DNA from: Tibeticola sediminis
Lineage (GTDB): Bacteria > Pseudomonadota > Gammaproteobacteria > Burkholderiales > Burkholderiaceae_C
Assembly: GCF_003843835.1 (NCBI RefSeq)
Contig: NZ_RKQL01000004.1
Span: forward strand, 69,501-133,500
DNA length: 64,000 nucleotides
Direction of reading: 5' to 3'
Shown: positions 25,994 through 36,063 of the stretch, in pieces
How the letters are laid out: each line of letters begins with the position of its first letter
How positions within the stretch are numbered: position 1 is the stretch's first letter
Notes under the pieces: model-generated
What the model was told of the DNA's origin: nothing
The model's database searches: none
Seen by the model: only the letters and a program-made list of their open reading frames with translations
Made by a program: the position numbers and the translations under genes

Positions 25994-26098
25994 CATGGCA
26001 TTGGGCTCTTGGGGCCACCCGCCGCCATCCGAAGGTCTTGTTTTGCTCTCAAAAAAGGACTACCGAAAAGCCGAAGTCGTCTCTTCTGCAGCCTCGCC

Positions 26099-28321
26099 TC
26101 AAGCCCCCGCTTTCGCGCGCTGGCGCCAGGCGTGGAGCAGCGGCTCGGTGTAGCCGTTGGGTTGCTCGACGCCCTTGAACACGAGGTCGCAGGCGGCGCG
26201 GTAGGCGTAGCTGGTGTCGAAGTGGCCAGCCATGGGCTTGTAGAAGGGGTCGCCGGCGTTTTGCTGGTCGACCACCGCGGCCATGCGCTCCATCGTGGCG
26301 CGCACCTGCGCTTCGCTGACCACGCCGTGCAGCAGCCAGTTGGCCATGTGCTGGCTCGAGATGCGCAGCGTGGCGCGGTCTTCCATGAGGCCGATGTTGT
26401 GGATGTCGGGCACTTTGGAACAGCCCACGCCCTGATCGACCCAGCGCACGACGTAGCCGAGGATGCCTTGCGCGTTGTTGTCGAGTTCCTGCTGGCGCTC
26501 GGCCTCGCTCCAGTTGGGTGCGGCGGCCACGGGCACGGTCAGCAGCCCGGTGAGCAGTTCGTCGCGCAGCGCGTCGGCGTCGATGCGCTCCATTTCGGCC
26601 TGAATCGCCGCGACGTCGACCTGGTGGTAGTGCAGCGCATGCAGCGTCGCGCCGGTGGGGCTGGGCACCCAGGCGGTGTTGGCGCCGGCCTTGGGGTGGG
26701 CGATCTTCTGCTCGAGCATGGCGGCCATCAGGTCGGGCATGGCCCACATGCCTTTGCCGATCTGCGCTTTGCCGCGCAGGCCGCAGGCCAGGCCGACGAG
26801 CACATTGTTCTTCTCGTAAGCCTGGATCCACGCGCTGGTCTTCATGTCGCCCTTGCGGATCATGGGGCCGGCGCGCATGGCGCTGTGGATTTCATCGCCG
26901 GTGCGGTCGAGGAAGCCGGTGTTGATGAACGCGACGCGGCTTTGCGCGGCGGCGATGCAGGCCTTGAGGTTGACCGAGGTGCGGCGCTCCTCGTCCATGA
27001 TGCCGAGCTTGACCGTGCTGTCGGGCAGGCCCAGCACCTGTTCGACGCGGCCGAACAGCTCGGCGGCAAAAGCCACTTCGGCCGGGCCGTGCATTTTGGG
27101 CTTGACGATGTAGACGCTGCCCGCGCGGCTGTTGCGGATGGGTTCACCGCTGGGCAGGCGGCCGTGGCCTTGCAGGTCGTGCAGAGCGATGGTGGTGGTG
27201 ACCATCGCGTCCATGATGCCTTCGGGGATCTCGTGCGCGATACCGTCCCGGTCGGTCCAGAGGATGGCCGGGTTGGTCATCAGGTGGCCGACGTTGCGCA
27301 CGAACAGCAAGCTGCGGCCCGGCAGCACCCGTTCGCCGTCGCCCTGGGGCGTGCGGTAGCGGCGGTCGGGGTGCAGCCCGCGCGTGAGCCGCCGGCCGCC
27401 TTTGTCGAAGGACTCGACCAAGTCACCCTTCAAAATACCGAGCCAGTTGCGGTAGCCGAGCACCTTGTCCTCGGCATCCACCGCCGCCACCGAGTCCTCG
27501 AGGTCGAGGATGGTGGACAGCGCGGCCTCGACCACCACGTCGGAGACGCCGGCGAGGTCGGTCTGCCCGATGGGCGTGGCGCGGTCGATGCGGATGTCGA
27601 TGTGCAAGCCGTGGTTCTTGAGCAGCACCGACGAGGGGTTGAGCGCCTCGCCCTGAAAGCCCACGAACTGCGCCGGGTTCTTCAGGCCCGTCATGCGCCC
27701 GCCGGTGAGCGAGACGCGCAGCGCCCCGTCGACCACCTGGTAGGCGCTGGCCTCGGCGTGGCTGCCCTCGGCCAGCGGCGCGGACTCATCGAGGAAGCGG
27801 CGTGCGAAGGCGATCACGCGCGCGCCGCGCTTTTCGTTGTAGCCCGGGCCCTTTTCGCAGCCGTCGTCCTCGGGGATGACGTCGGTGCCATAGAGCGCGT
27901 CATAGAGCGAGCCCCAGCGCGCATTGGCGGCGTTGAGCGCGTAGCGGGCGTTTAGGATGGGCACCACCAGCTGCGGCCCGGCCTGGGTGGCCAGCTCCGC
28001 GTCGACGTTGGCGGTGGTGATGCGCACCGGCCCGGGCGTGGGCACCAGGTAGCCGATGGTCTCGAGAAACTGGCGGTAGCCCGCCATATCGCGGATCGGG
28101 CCGGGGTGGGCGCTGTGCCAGGTGTCGAGTTCGGCCTGCAGGCGGTCGCGCTCGGCTAGCAACGCGCGGTTCTTCGGTGCAAGATCGCCCACGATCGCGT
28201 CGAACCCGGCCCAGAAGGTTTCGGCGCTGACGCCGGTGCCGGGCAGCACCTCGTCGTTGATGAAGCGGTAGAGCGGCTCGGCGACCTGAAGCCGGTGGAC
28301 GTTGATGCGGTTCGTGGTCAT
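26099..28321 (-). CDS. glcB: malate synthase G
   Basis: Condenses glyoxylate with acetyl-CoA to malate in the glyoxylate/glycolate pathway. The 740-residue length is that of the monomeric G isoform, not the shorter A form. Key stretches include [34 protein letters not shown] with [23 protein letters not shown], the [18 protein letters not shown] region and [18 protein letters not shown]. The catalytic Arg lies in the [14 protein letters not shown] region. It is divergent from a Crp-type regulator (280 bp gap). Confidence 0.96.
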   Translation of the reverse strand: MTTNRINVHRLQVAEPLYRFINDEVLPGTGVSAETFWAGFDAIVGDLAPKNRALLAERDRLQAELDTWHSAHPGPIRDMAGYRQFLETIGYLVPTPGPVRITTANVDAELATQAGPQLVVPILNARYALNAANARWGSLYDALYGTDVIPEDDGCEKGPGYNEKRGARVIAFARRFLDESAPLAEGSHAEASAYQVVDGALRVSLTGGRMTGLKNPAQFVGFQGEALNPSSVLLKNHGLHIDIRIDRATPIGQTDLAGVSDVVVEAALSTILDLEDSVAAVDAEDKVLGYRNWLGILKGDLVESFDKGGRRLTRGLHPDRRYRTPQGDGERVLPGRSLLFVRNVGHLMTNPAILWTDRDGIAHEIPEGIMDAMVTTTIALHDLQGHGRLPSGEPIRNSRAGSVYIVKPKMHGPAEVAFAAELFGRVEQVLGLPDSTVKLGIMDEERRTSVNLKACIAAAQSRVAFINTGFLDRTGDEIHSAMRAGPMIRKGDMKTSAWIQAYEKNNVLVGLACGLRGKAQIGKGMWAMPDLMAAMLEQKIAHPKAGANTAWVPSPTGATLHALHYHQVDVAAIQAEMERIDADALRDELLTGLLTVPVAAAPNWSEAERQQELDNNAQGILGYVVRWVDQGVGCSKVPDIHNIGLMEDRATLRISSQHMANWLLHGVVSEAQVRATMERMAAVVDQQNAGDPFYKPMAGHFDTSYAYRAACDLVFKGVEQPNGYTEPLLHAWRQRAKAGA

Positions 28322-28601
28322 GAAAGATCCTCGAAAAAGTGATGAAAAACAGGCTTTGCCCGCATGAAACCAGGCATAGCCGCGATGGCTTACGGGGGTT
28401 GAGAGCTTGCCCCCGCGAGCGCCGTTTCAGCCTGGCCGGGGGCTCGAAGCCCATCGTGGCATGAACTTTATTCCAAACTCAAACGCTTATTCTTCGTGCT
28501 GAAAGCGGTTCATTTTTTACTCAGATGAACGCAATTCACCCCCAGGTCACCTCCGCGCCTGCCGGATTGCTACATTGGACGCCTCTGTGGGCCCGAACAT
28601 C

Positions 28602-29321
28602 ATGACGAGCGCATCGCCCCCCGCCCCGTCGCTGCATCAGCGCCGCCGCCCGCCGAACGCGGCGGAACTCGCAGGCATCCCGTGGCTGGGCTTGCTTACC
28701 CCGGGCGAGCGCGGCGTTGCGATCGACGCGCTGCGCGTGAGCGAAGCCGCGCCGGGCGACTTCATCTGCCGCATGGGGCGTCCGGTCACCTATTGGTTCG
28801 GCGTCATCGAGGGCCTGCTCAAGATGAGCAGCGAAGACCGGCTGGGCCAGACCATGACCTACGCCGGCTTGCCGCCGGGTGGCTGGTTCGGCGAGGGCAC
28901 CGCGCTCAAGCGCGAGGTGTACCGCTACCACGTGCAGGCGCTGCGCTCGAGCCTCGTAGCCGGCCTGCCGGTCGACGTGTTCCACCATCTGCTCGATCAT
29001 TCGATCGGCTTCAACCGCTTCGTCATGAACCAGCTCAACGAACGCCTCGGCCAGTTCATCGCGGCGCGCGCCATCGACCGCATGCACACACCGGAGCTGC
29101 GCGTGGCGCGCAACCTCGCCGCACTGTTCAACCCGGCGCTCTACCCCGGCGTGGGCGAGGTGCTGCGCATCACGCAGCAGGAGCTGGCTTATCTGGTCGG
29201 CCTGTCGCGCCAGCGCGTCAACCGGGCGCTCGACACCCTGGAGGCGCGCGGTCTGATCCGGGTCGAATACGGCGGCCTGCGCGTGCTCGACCTCGACGGC
29301 CTGCGACACTGTGAACTTTGA
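28602..29321 (+). CDS. Crp/Fnr-family transcriptional regulator
   Basis: Protein of 239 residues from ATG 28602; an in-frame TTG at 28575 is less likely. An N-terminal effector beta-roll (FICRMGRPVTYWFGVIEGLL, then PPGGWFGEGTALKREVYRYH) is followed by a dimer helix and a C-terminal winged helix ITQQELAYLVGLSRQRVNRA. The Fnr-type iron-sulfur cysteine cluster is absent and the cAMP-contacting residues are not obvious, so the signal is unknown. Divergent placement suggests, without proof, control of glcB. The 28322-28601 gap contains no recognisable riboswitch or Crp-type dyad. Confidence 0.87.
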   Translation: MTSASPPAPSLHQRRRPPNAAELAGIPWLGLLTPGERGVAIDALRVSEAAPGDFICRMGRPVTYWFGVIEGLLKMSSEDRLGQTMTYAGLPPGGWFGEGTALKREVYRYHVQALRSSLVAGLPVDVFHHLLDHSIGFNRFVMNQLNERLGQFIAARAIDRMHTPELRVARNLAALFNPALYPGVGEVLRITQQELAYLVGLSRQRVNRALDTLEARGLIRVEYGGLRVLDLDGLRHCEL

Positions 29322-29345
29322 GCAGCCTCACCCACCCCCCGAAGC

Positions 29346-30272
29346 ATGAGCACCCGCCCGCCGCCCGGCGCGCCCCAGCGCCGCCCCGATTCCAAGCCGC
29401 CCCGGCCCAACGCCGCGTCCAGCAGCACCCGGCCCCAGACTGCACCGCCGCCGGCCGGCCACGGTGAGCCCGTGCGCCTCAACAAACGCATGGCCGAGCT
29501 TGGCCTGTGCTCGCGCCGCGAAGCCGACGCCTGGATCGAACGCGGCTGGGTCCGCGTCGATGGCGTCGTTGCCGAGATGGGCACCAAAGTGCGCCCCGAC
29601 GCGCGCATCAGCGTCGACCGCCAGGCCACCGGCGAGCAGGCCCAGCGTGTCACCATCTTGCTGCACAAGCCCATCGGCTTCGTGAGCGGCCAGGCCGAGG
29701 ACGGCCACGCACCGGCCGTGACGCTGATCGAACCCCGCAACCACTGGCGCGAGGACGGGAGCCGTCTGCGCTTTTCGAGCGCTCAACTGCGCGGCCTCGC
29801 GCCCGCGGGACGGCTCGACATCGACTCGACCGGCCTGCTCGTGCTCACGCAGGACGGACGCGTCGCCCGCACGCTGATCGGCGAGGACTCCACGATCGAA
29901 AAGGAATACCTCGTGCGCGTGCGCTACGACCCGAGCGGCGCGGCCAGCGGCGGCGGCCCGCTCGCCCCAGGGCGCGAGGACGCGATGGCCAGCGTCGATG
30001 TGCGCTCGGTCGTTCCGCCCGAAGCGCTGGCGCGGCTGCGCCACGGCCTGACCCTCGACGGCGTGCGGCTCAAGCCCGCCCGGGTCGAATGGCAAAACGA
30101 GGAGCAACTGCGCTTCGTGCTCACCGAAGGCCGCAAGCGCCAGATTCGCCGCATGTGCGCGCTCGTCGGGCTGACCGTGGTGGGCTTGAAGCGCGTGCGC
30201 ATCGGCCGCGTGATGCTCGGCCGCCTGCCGCTCGGCCAATGGCGCTACCTCGGCCCCGATGAACGGTTTTGA
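29346..30272 (+). CDS. 23S rRNA pseudouridine synthase, RsuA/RluB/E/F family (RluF-like)
   Basis: Isomerises a uridine of large-subunit rRNA. The 308-residue protein begins with a disordered Pro-rich tail (1-40), then an S4 RNA-binding domain ([20 protein letters not shown]) and the catalytic domain with [15 protein letters not shown]158 being the catalytic Asp, plus [12 protein letters not shown] near the end. The layout is closest to RluF, which modifies U2604, but RluB/RluE cannot be excluded. 24 bp downstream of the Crp-type gene. Confidence 0.85.
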   Translation: MSTRPPPGAPQRRPDSKPPRPNAASSSTRPQTAPPPAGHGEPVRLNKRMAELGLCSRREADAWIERGWVRVDGVVAEMGTKVRPDARISVDRQATGEQAQRVTILLHKPIGFVSGQAEDGHAPAVTLIEPRNHWREDGSRLRFSSAQLRGLAPAGRLDIDSTGLLVLTQDGRVARTLIGEDSTIEKEYLVRVRYDPSGAASGGGPLAPGREDAMASVDVRSVVPPEALARLRHGLTLDGVRLKPARVEWQNEEQLRFVLTEGRKRQIRRMCALVGLTVVGLKRVRIGRVMLGRLPLGQWRYLGPDERF

Positions 30273-30389
30273 GGGGAGCGCCCGCTGAACACCCCGCCCG
30301 TACCCCCCGCCCCGCTGGCTGCCGCGCCGCAGCCAGCGTCCAGCGCAGCCGGCGTAGACCCGGCGGCGCCGAGCAGCCCGCCCCGGAGC

Positions 30390-31640
30390 ATGCATCTGCG
30401 GCCCGAGGACCTGCGCGCGGCGGCGCGCCTGGCCTTGGCGGCGACCCAAGGCGTCATCCGCGTCACCGAGGGCGTGCATCAGGCCGTGCGGCGCACATTG
30501 GGCGCACCCGAAGCGGCGGTCCGCGGGCGAACGACGGGGCTCACCGGCCAGGTCTACCGCAGCGTGCGCGGCATCACGACGCTGGTCGGACGCAGCCTCG
30601 ACGCCGCACTGGCCGCGTGGCTGCCGCACGCCGAGCGGGTGGCCCCCGATGCACCAGAATCTCCCGAGCGCGAGGCCGTGCTGTCGGCGCTCAACGGCGT
30701 GCTCGGTGACCGACTGGCCGCGGAGCACAGCCCGCTGGCGATCCCGATGGAACTGCGCCTGGCCGGCCGCGCCCTCCCGCTGGACGACCCGGGCGCGCTG
30801 GCCCGGCAGGTCGGCACGGCGACGCGCGAGGATCTGCTCGTGCTCGTGCACGGCCTGTGCATGGGCGACGCGCAGTGGCGACGAGACGGTCATGACCACG
30901 GCGCCCAGCTCTCGGCGGCGTTCGACTGCACCGCGCTGTACCTGCGCTACAACAGCGGCCTGCACATCTCCGACAACGGCCGGAATTTGGCCGAGCGGCT
31001 CGAGCAGCTCCTGGCCGTCTGGCCGCGACCCGTCCGTCGGCTCGTGTTGCTCGGTCACAGCATGGGCGGCCTCGTGATGCGCAGCGCCGTCCACGCCGCG
31101 CAGGCCGCCGGCCATGCCTGGCCCGCGCGGCTGCAGGCGATGGTGTTTCTCGGTACGCCGCACCACGGCGCACCGCTCGAGCGCGCGGGCCACGGGGTCG
31201 ATCTGCTGCTGGCCGCAACGCCCTGGACGGCACCGCTGGCGCGCCTGGGCCAGCTGCGCAGCGCCGGCATCACGGATCTGCGTTATGGCGCGGTGCTCGA
31301 GAGCGACTGGCGCGGCGCGGACCGCTTCGCCGCCGCGCCCGACCGCCGCACCCCGGTGCCGCTGCCCGCTGGCGTGGACTGTTTCCTCGTGGCGGCCACG
31401 CTGGCCGGCCGAGGCAACCGACTCGCCGAGCGGCTGCTTGGCGACGGCCTCGTGCCGCTCCCGAGCGCCCTGGGGGACCACCCCGAGCCGCGGCGCCGGC
31501 TGCAGGTGACGCATTCACACCGGCACATCGCCTGGCGCACCGGACACCTCGGGCTGCTGTCGAGCACCGAGGTCGCCGCCCGGCTCGAACGCTGGCTCGC
31601 GCCGGTCTGCGCCCAGCGCTCGCCCCGTCTTGCCCCTTGA
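30390..31640 (+). CDS. alpha/beta-hydrolase, PGAP1/lipase-like
   Basis: Protein of 416 residues. The hydrolase core starts near residue 145: LLVLVHGLCMGDAQW (oxyanion loop), then RLVLLGHSMGGLVMRSA with the nucleophilic serine in GHSMG, MVFLGTPHHGAPLERAG, an acidic residue after LLGDGLVPLPSALGDH, and a catalytic His in VTHSHRHIAW. This pattern fits triacylglycerol-lipase/PGAP1-like hydrolases. The first 140 residues are helical and unassigned. No signal peptide is evident. The frame continues upstream without an ATG/GTG/TTG, so 30390 is the most reasonable start. Confidence 0.8.
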   Translation: MHLRPEDLRAAARLALAATQGVIRVTEGVHQAVRRTLGAPEAAVRGRTTGLTGQVYRSVRGITTLVGRSLDAALAAWLPHAERVAPDAPESPEREAVLSALNGVLGDRLAAEHSPLAIPMELRLAGRALPLDDPGALARQVGTATREDLLVLVHGLCMGDAQWRRDGHDHGAQLSAAFDCTALYLRYNSGLHISDNGRNLAERLEQLLAVWPRPVRRLVLLGHSMGGLVMRSAVHAAQAAGHAWPARLQAMVFLGTPHHGAPLERAGHGVDLLLAATPWTAPLARLGQLRSAGITDLRYGAVLESDWRGADRFAAAPDRRTPVPLPAGVDCFLVAATLAGRGNRLAERLLGDGLVPLPSALGDHPEPRRRLQVTHSHRHIAWRTGHLGLLSSTEVAARLERWLAPVCAQRSPRLAP

Positions 31641-31730
31641 AAGCCCGCGGCCACGGCCCCAACTGAACGGCTTTGCGTGACCGCGCAGCGGCGGCCGCGG
31701 CTGCGGTTCGTTTGTGTTTCCCAATCTCTG

Positions 31731-33686
31731 ATGACGATGACCAAGCACACCCATTCCTTCCAAGCCGAGGTGGCGCAACTGCTACACCTCGTGACGCATT
31801 CGCTCTACTCGAACAAAGACATTTTTTTGCGCGAGCTGATCTCCAACGCCTCGGACGCCTGCGACAAGCTGCGCTTCGAGGCGCTGGCCAACCCCGCGCT
31901 GTATGAAGATCAGCCCCAGTTGGAAATCCGCATCAGCTACGACCGCGATGCGCGCACGCTGACCATCACCGACAACGGCATCGGCATGAGCGAGCAGGAG
32001 GCCATCGAGCACCTGGGCACGATTGCCAAGAGCGGCACGCGCGAGTTCTTCAGCCGCCTCACCGGCGACCAGAAGCAAGACGCCCAGCTCATCGGCCAGT
32101 TCGGCGTGGGCTTTTATTCGGGCTTCATCGTCGCCGACCGCATCACGGTGGAGTCGCGCCGCGCGGGCCTCTCGAGCGACGCCGGTGTGCGCTGGTCCAG
32201 CGAGGGCACCGGCGCCTTCGAGGTCGAGCCGATCACACGCGAAGCCCGCGGCACGAGCGTGATCCTGCATCTGCGCGAGGACGCGCTCGAATACGCCAGC
32301 GCCTGGAAGATCAAGGAGATCGTGCGCAAGTACGCCGACCACATCAGCCTGCCGATCCTGCTGGAGAAGGAAACCTGGCAGGAGGGCAAGGACGGAGAGC
32401 CCGGCCGCATGGTCAAGACCGGGGAGTGGGAAACCATCAACCAGGCCACGGCGCTGTGGACGCGGCCCAAGAAAGACATCACCGACGAGCAGTACATCGC
32501 GTTCTACCAGCAGATCACGCACGACTTCGAGCCGCCGCTGGCCTGGACGCACAACCGCGTCGAGGGCTCGACCGAATACATCCAACTGCTCTACATCCCC
32601 AAACACGCGCCGCACGACCTGTGGCTGCGCGAGCGCAAGAGCGGCCTCAAGCTCTACGTCAAGCGCGTGTTCATCATGGACGACGCCGAGGCCTTGCTGC
32701 CCGCTTACCTGCGCTTCATCAAGGGCGTGGTCGACTCGAACGACCTGCCGCTCAACGTCAGCCGTGAGCTGCTGCAGGAGAGCCGCGACGTCAAGGCCAT
32801 CCGCGAAGGCAACACCCGTCGCGTGCTCGCGCTGCTCGAAGACCTGGCCGCGCACGATCGGCTGCCCGAGGGCGAGGCGGCCGCAGCCCTGTCCGACGAA
32901 GACAAGGCCAAGGCCGGCAAGTACACGACCTTCTGGAGCGAGTTCGGCGCCGTGCTCAAGGAAGGCTTGGGCGAAGACCTCGCCAACCGCGACCGGATCG
33001 CGAAGCTGCTGCGCTTTGCATCGACGCAGAGCGACACGCCGAGCGTCTCCCTCGCCGACTACAAGGCGCGCATGAAAGAGGGCCAGGAAGCCATCTACTA
33101 CCTCACCGCCGAAAGCCTCGCCGCCGCCAAGAACAGCCCGCAGCTCGAGCTGTTCCGAAAGAAGGGCATCGAGGTGCTGCTGATGACCGACAGGGTCGAC
33201 GAGTGGGCGATGAACTTCCTCACCGAATTCGAGGGCACGCCGCTGCAATCGGTCGCGCGCGGCGAGGCCGATCTGGCCAAGCTCCAGGACGAGGCCGAGA
33301 AAAAGGCGGTGGAAGAAGCCAGCACCGCCTTCAAGCCCGTGCTCGAGCGGCTCAAGACCGCGCTCGGTGAACGCGTCGAGGACGTGCGTGTGAGCGCCCG
33401 CCTGGTCGACAGTCCGGCCTGCCTCGTCGTGCCCGAAGGCGGCATGAGCCCGCAACTGGCGCGCATGCTCAAAGCCGCGGGCCAGAAGGTGCCCGAGGTC
33501 AAACCCATCCTCGAGGTGAACCCCGCGCATCCGCTGGTGCAGAAACTCGAAAACGCCGAGGGCAGCCGCTTCGACGATCTGGCGCAGATCCTGCTGGATC
33601 AGGCCGTGCTCGCCGACGGCGCCCTGCCCGAAGACCCCGCCGCCTACGTGCGCCGCGTCAACGCGCTGCTCGCCGCGGCCGATTGA
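31731..33686 (+). CDS. htpG: molecular chaperone HtpG (bacterial Hsp90)
   Basis: Dimeric ATP-dependent chaperone. From ATG 31731 it has 651 residues and starts [20 protein letters not shown]. The GHKL ATP site is complete: [37 protein letters not shown] and [13 protein letters not shown]. The middle domain carries [19 protein letters not shown] with the gamma-phosphate Arg, and the C-terminal dimerisation region is present. A terminator follows the stop. Confidence 0.97.
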   Translation: MTMTKHTHSFQAEVAQLLHLVTHSLYSNKDIFLRELISNASDACDKLRFEALANPALYEDQPQLEIRISYDRDARTLTITDNGIGMSEQEAIEHLGTIAKSGTREFFSRLTGDQKQDAQLIGQFGVGFYSGFIVADRITVESRRAGLSSDAGVRWSSEGTGAFEVEPITREARGTSVILHLREDALEYASAWKIKEIVRKYADHISLPILLEKETWQEGKDGEPGRMVKTGEWETINQATALWTRPKKDITDEQYIAFYQQITHDFEPPLAWTHNRVEGSTEYIQLLYIPKHAPHDLWLRERKSGLKLYVKRVFIMDDAEALLPAYLRFIKGVVDSNDLPLNVSRELLQESRDVKAIREGNTRRVLALLEDLAAHDRLPEGEAAAALSDEDKAKAGKYTTFWSEFGAVLKEGLGEDLANRDRIAKLLRFASTQSDTPSVSLADYKARMKEGQEAIYYLTAESLAAAKNSPQLELFRKKGIEVLLMTDRVDEWAMNFLTEFEGTPLQSVARGEADLAKLQDEAEKKAVEEASTAFKPVLERLKTALGERVEDVRVSARLVDSPACLVVPEGGMSPQLARMLKAAGQKVPEVKPILEVNPAHPLVQKLENAEGSRFDDLAQILLDQAVLADGALPEDPAAYVRRVNALLAAAD

Positions 33687-33710
33687 CCAGGCACGCATCA
33701 GCCTCCTCCG

Positions 33711-33741
33711 AAAGCCCGCGCCTGACAACGCGGGCTTTTAT
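33711..33741 (+). terminator. intrinsic terminator after htpG
   Basis: AAAGCCCGCG, an 8-nt loop, CGCGGGCTTTT. It starts 25 bp after the htpG stop and separates it from the glutathione peroxidase gene. Confidence 0.85.
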
Positions 33742-33745
33742 GCGT

Positions 33746-33779
33746 AAACTCTCCAGTCATGTTTTGACTTGGAGAGTTT
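33746..33779 (+). promoter_or_regulatory. 13-bp hairpin covering the ribosome-binding site of the glutathione peroxidase gene
   Basis: AAACTCTCCAGTC, a 7-nt loop, then GACTTGGAGAGTTT, pairing over 13 bp with one bulged T. The right arm contains the Shine-Dalgarno GGAGAG (33771-33776), four bases before ATG 33781, so the folded RNA would hide the start site. Possible RNA thermosensor, protein-binding hairpin, or DNA operator. Confidence 0.6.
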
Positions 33780-33780
33780 C

Positions 33781-34392
33781 ATGCGCACTTCGGTATCGGT
33801 CTTCCCACGCCTGGCGTTCGTCGGTCTGGCCCTGGCGCTGCTCGGTGGCATGGCCTCGGCTCAGACGGCGCCCGCACCTGCGCCGGCCGCCAGCAGCGCG
33901 GGCTCGGCCAGCTGCCCGGCGATCTTGCAGCACACCGTGCCCCGACTGCAGGATGAAAAGCCCCAGAACCTCTGCCAGTACGCCGGCAAGGTCGTGCTGG
34001 TCGTCAATACCGCGAGCTTTTGCGGCTTCACGCCGCAGTACAAAGGGCTAGAGGCGCTGTACGCCCGCTACAAGGACCGGGGGCTGGTGGTGCTGGGTTT
34101 CCCGTCCAACGACTTCAACCAGGAAGCCGACAGCAACCGCAAGATCGCCGAGTTCTGCGAAAACACCTACGGCGTGAAATTCCCGATGTTCGTCGCGACG
34201 CACGTCACGGGCGAACAGGCGCACCCCTTGTTCCGCCAACTCGCGCAGGCCACCGGCACCCGGCCGCGCTGGAATTTCTACAAATACCTGATCGGCCGCG
34301 ACGGCCGCGTCGTCGATGCCTACAGCAGCATGACCAGCCCCGAAGACCGCGCGTTCATCAGGGAGATTGAAAAACAACTTGCCTTGCGCTGA
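33781..34392 (+). CDS. exported glutathione peroxidase-family protein
   Basis: Thiol peroxidase of the GPx family, 203 residues from ATG 33781 (a TTG four codons earlier is also in frame). A signal peptide ends around ALLGGMASA-QT, so it should act in the periplasm. The core has VVLVVNTASFCGFTPQY with C81 as the peroxidatic Cys (no selenocysteine), VVLGFPSNDFNQEAD and RWNFYKYLIGRDG with the conserved Trp-Asn. The usual Gln of the catalytic tetrad (FPCNQF in many GPx) is Asp here. Thioredoxin-like partners are more likely than glutathione in the periplasm. Confidence 0.87.
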   Translation: MRTSVSVFPRLAFVGLALALLGGMASAQTAPAPAPAASSAGSASCPAILQHTVPRLQDEKPQNLCQYAGKVVLVVNTASFCGFTPQYKGLEALYARYKDRGLVVLGFPSNDFNQEADSNRKIAEFCENTYGVKFPMFVATHVTGEQAHPLFRQLAQATGTRPRWNFYKYLIGRDGRVVDAYSSMTSPEDRAFIREIEKQLALR

Positions 34393-34402
34393 GCCTTCGT
34401 GT

Positions 34403-34433
34403 TCATAATGCGACCATACAGTCATAATACGAC
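34403..34433 (+). promoter_or_regulatory. direct repeat TCATAATRCGAC, period 19 bp, upstream of the lipid-modification operon
   Basis: TCATAATGCGAC (34403-34414) and TCATAATACGAC (34422-34433) differ at one base and lie on the same face of the helix (about two turns). Each includes CATAAT, which fits a -10 hexamer at five of six places. They stand 11 bp after the peroxidase stop and about 300 bp before the FAD-oxidase start. Likely promoter/operator for the operon. Confidence 0.4.
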
Positions 34434-34462
34434 TGCGAAGCAACCAACCAAACGAGGCATTC

Positions 34463-34729
34463 ATGAACCGCAGCGCCAGCGCCCCGCCCGGGCTTACAAA
34501 ACTTTACACGCCCGGGTGCCGCGCCGGGCGGAACTCGAACGCCGGAGCTGCGGTCATAACCGAGGTCGGCGGCCCAAGCCGCCCGCCGTTTTTTCTGCTG
34601 CGAAGCCTAAGCGTCGAACGTCGGCGTGGATCAGCCCCAGGGCGGTTCTCCTCCTCCCTCCCTCCCTCCTTCCCCCAGGGGCGCTTCGCAGCAGCTTTGT
34701 ATTCGGCCCCGACCGGAGGTGCGCGATGA
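34463..34729 (+). CDS. doubtful 88-residue ORF in the leader of the FAD-oxidase gene
   Basis: ATG 34463 has a modest CGAGG site and the stop overlaps the next start codon (ATGA), which would be a coupled arrangement. The product is basic, Ser/Pro/Arg-rich and resembles no family I know. A pyrimidine-only tract (CTCCTCCTCCCTCCC and on, about 34650-34678) runs through it, and no codon bias argues for selection. It may be simply the 330-bp untranslated leader of the operon. Confidence 0.2.
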   Translation: MNRSASAPPGLTKLYTPGCRAGRNSNAGAAVITEVGGPSRPPFFLLRSLSVERRRGSAPGRFSSSLPPSFPQGRFAAALYSAPTGGAR

Positions 34730-36063
34730 AGCCGCGCGTGGCCATCGTCGGCTCGGGCATCTCGGGCCTCGCGGCCGCCCACCGGCTGACACACCACGCC
34801 GACATCACCCTGTTCGAGGCTGGCCCCTACTTCGGCGGCCACACCAACACGGTCGACGTGACCCTGCCGGGTGCCGACGGCCGACCCGTCACACACGGTG
34901 TAGACACCGGCTTTCTGGTGTTCAACGAGCGGACCTATCCCGGGCTGATCGCGCTCTTTGCCGAACTCGGCGTGACGACGGCGAAATCCGACATGTCGTT
35001 CTCGGTCCAGGCCAAGGGCGTGCTCGGCGCGCAAGCGCTCGAGTGGAGCGGCTCGAACCTCGACACCGTCTTCGCCCAGCGTCGCAACCTGGTCCGCCCG
35101 CGCTTTTGGCGCATGCTCGCCGACCTGCTGCGCTTCAACCGCCGGGCGACAGCCCTTGCGCGCAGCGGTGCAGACGCGGCACTCGCGCAACCGCTCGGCG
35201 ACTGGCTCGAAACCGAAGGCTTCGGCGCTGAGTTCCGCGAGGGCTATTTGCTGCCCATGCTCGGCTGCATCTGGAGCTGCCCGACCGCACAGATGCTGCG
35301 CTTCCCCGTCGCCACGATGATTCGCTTCTGCCACAACCACGGCTTGCTGCAAATCACCCAGCGGCCGCAGTGGTGGACGGTCGCGGGTGGCGCACGTCAC
35401 TATGTGCAGGCCATCGTGCGCGGGCTGCGTGATGCGCGTTTGGCCACGCCGGTGCTGCGCATCGAGCGCCACCCAGCCCAGCCGCGCGGCGGCGTGCGCA
35501 TTCACACGGCCAGCGGCAGCGAGGTGTTCGACCGCCTGGTGCTCGCCACCCACAGCGACCAGGCGCTGGCGCTGCTCGCCGAGCCCAGCGCAGACGAACG
35601 CGCACTGCTCGGCGCCATCGGCTACCAACGCAATGAGGCCGTGTTGCACACCGACACCTCCGTGCTGCCCCAGCGACGCCGCGCCTGGGCGGCGTGGAAC
35701 TACGAGCGCGCCGCCGACGATGGCACCGAGCGCGGCCGCGTCTGCTTGCACTACCTGCTCAACCGGCTGCAACCCCTGCCGTTTGCGCAGCCCGTGATCG
35801 TCTCGCTCAACCCCGTGCGGCCGATCGATCCCAGCCGGGTGCTGCGGCGCATGGACTACGCACACCCGGTGTTCGACCTGGCGGCCATCGCAGCACAGCG
35901 CCGGCTGCAGACGCTGCAAGGCCACAACCACACCTGGTTTGCGGGCGCGTGGATGGGGTACGGCTTTCACGAGGACGGCTTGCAATCGGGGCTGGCGGCG
36001 GCGCGCAGCCTGCTCGCGACCGAACTGGAGCGGCCCGAAGCCGCACGCGCGGAGGCCGCGTGA
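34726..36063 (+). CDS. FAD-dependent amine-oxidase-like oxidoreductase of the cfa/DUF1365 cluster
   Basis: Flavoprotein, 445 residues, start ATG 34726 with GGAGGT. FAD motif VAIVGSGISGLAAAHRLT at residues 5-22, then GGHTNTVDV and GVDTGFLVFNERTYPGL. The C-terminal flavin site is TWFAGAWMGYGFHEDGLQSG. This protein type is almost always encoded with DUF1365 and a cyclopropane-fatty-acid-synthase homologue; in Rhodobacter and Pseudomonas such clusters belong to singlet-oxygen or light regulons and include genes for methylated or furan fatty acids. It likely oxidises a fatty acyl chain of phospholipid (inference). Confidence 0.85.
   Translation: MKPRVAIVGSGISGLAAAHRLTHHADITLFEAGPYFGGHTNTVDVTLPGADGRPVTHGVDTGFLVFNERTYPGLIALFAELGVTTAKSDMSFSVQAKGVLGAQALEWSGSNLDTVFAQRRNLVRPRFWRMLADLLRFNRRATALARSGADAALAQPLGDWLETEGFGAEFREGYLLPMLGCIWSCPTAQMLRFPVATMIRFCHNHGLLQITQRPQWWTVAGGARHYVQAIVRGLRDARLATPVLRIERHPAQPRGGVRIHTASGSEVFDRLVLATHSDQALALLAEPSADERALLGAIGYQRNEAVLHTDTSVLPQRRRAWAAWNYERAADDGTERGRVCLHYLLNRLQPLPFAQPVIVSLNPVRPIDPSRVLRRMDYAHPVFDLAAIAAQRRLQTLQGHNHTWFAGAWMGYGFHEDGLQSGLAAARSLLATELERPEAARAEAA

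Noticed and set aside
28322-28601. Glycine-type riboswitch upstream of glcB
   Set aside because: No recognisable paired aptamer cores; only G+C-rich stretches of weak dyad symmetry.
34399-34725. N-terminal extension of the FAD oxidase to over 550 residues
   Set aside because: The frame is open but the FAD motif starts right after ATG 34726, which has GGAGGT; the extension includes the pyrimidine tract and has no family match.
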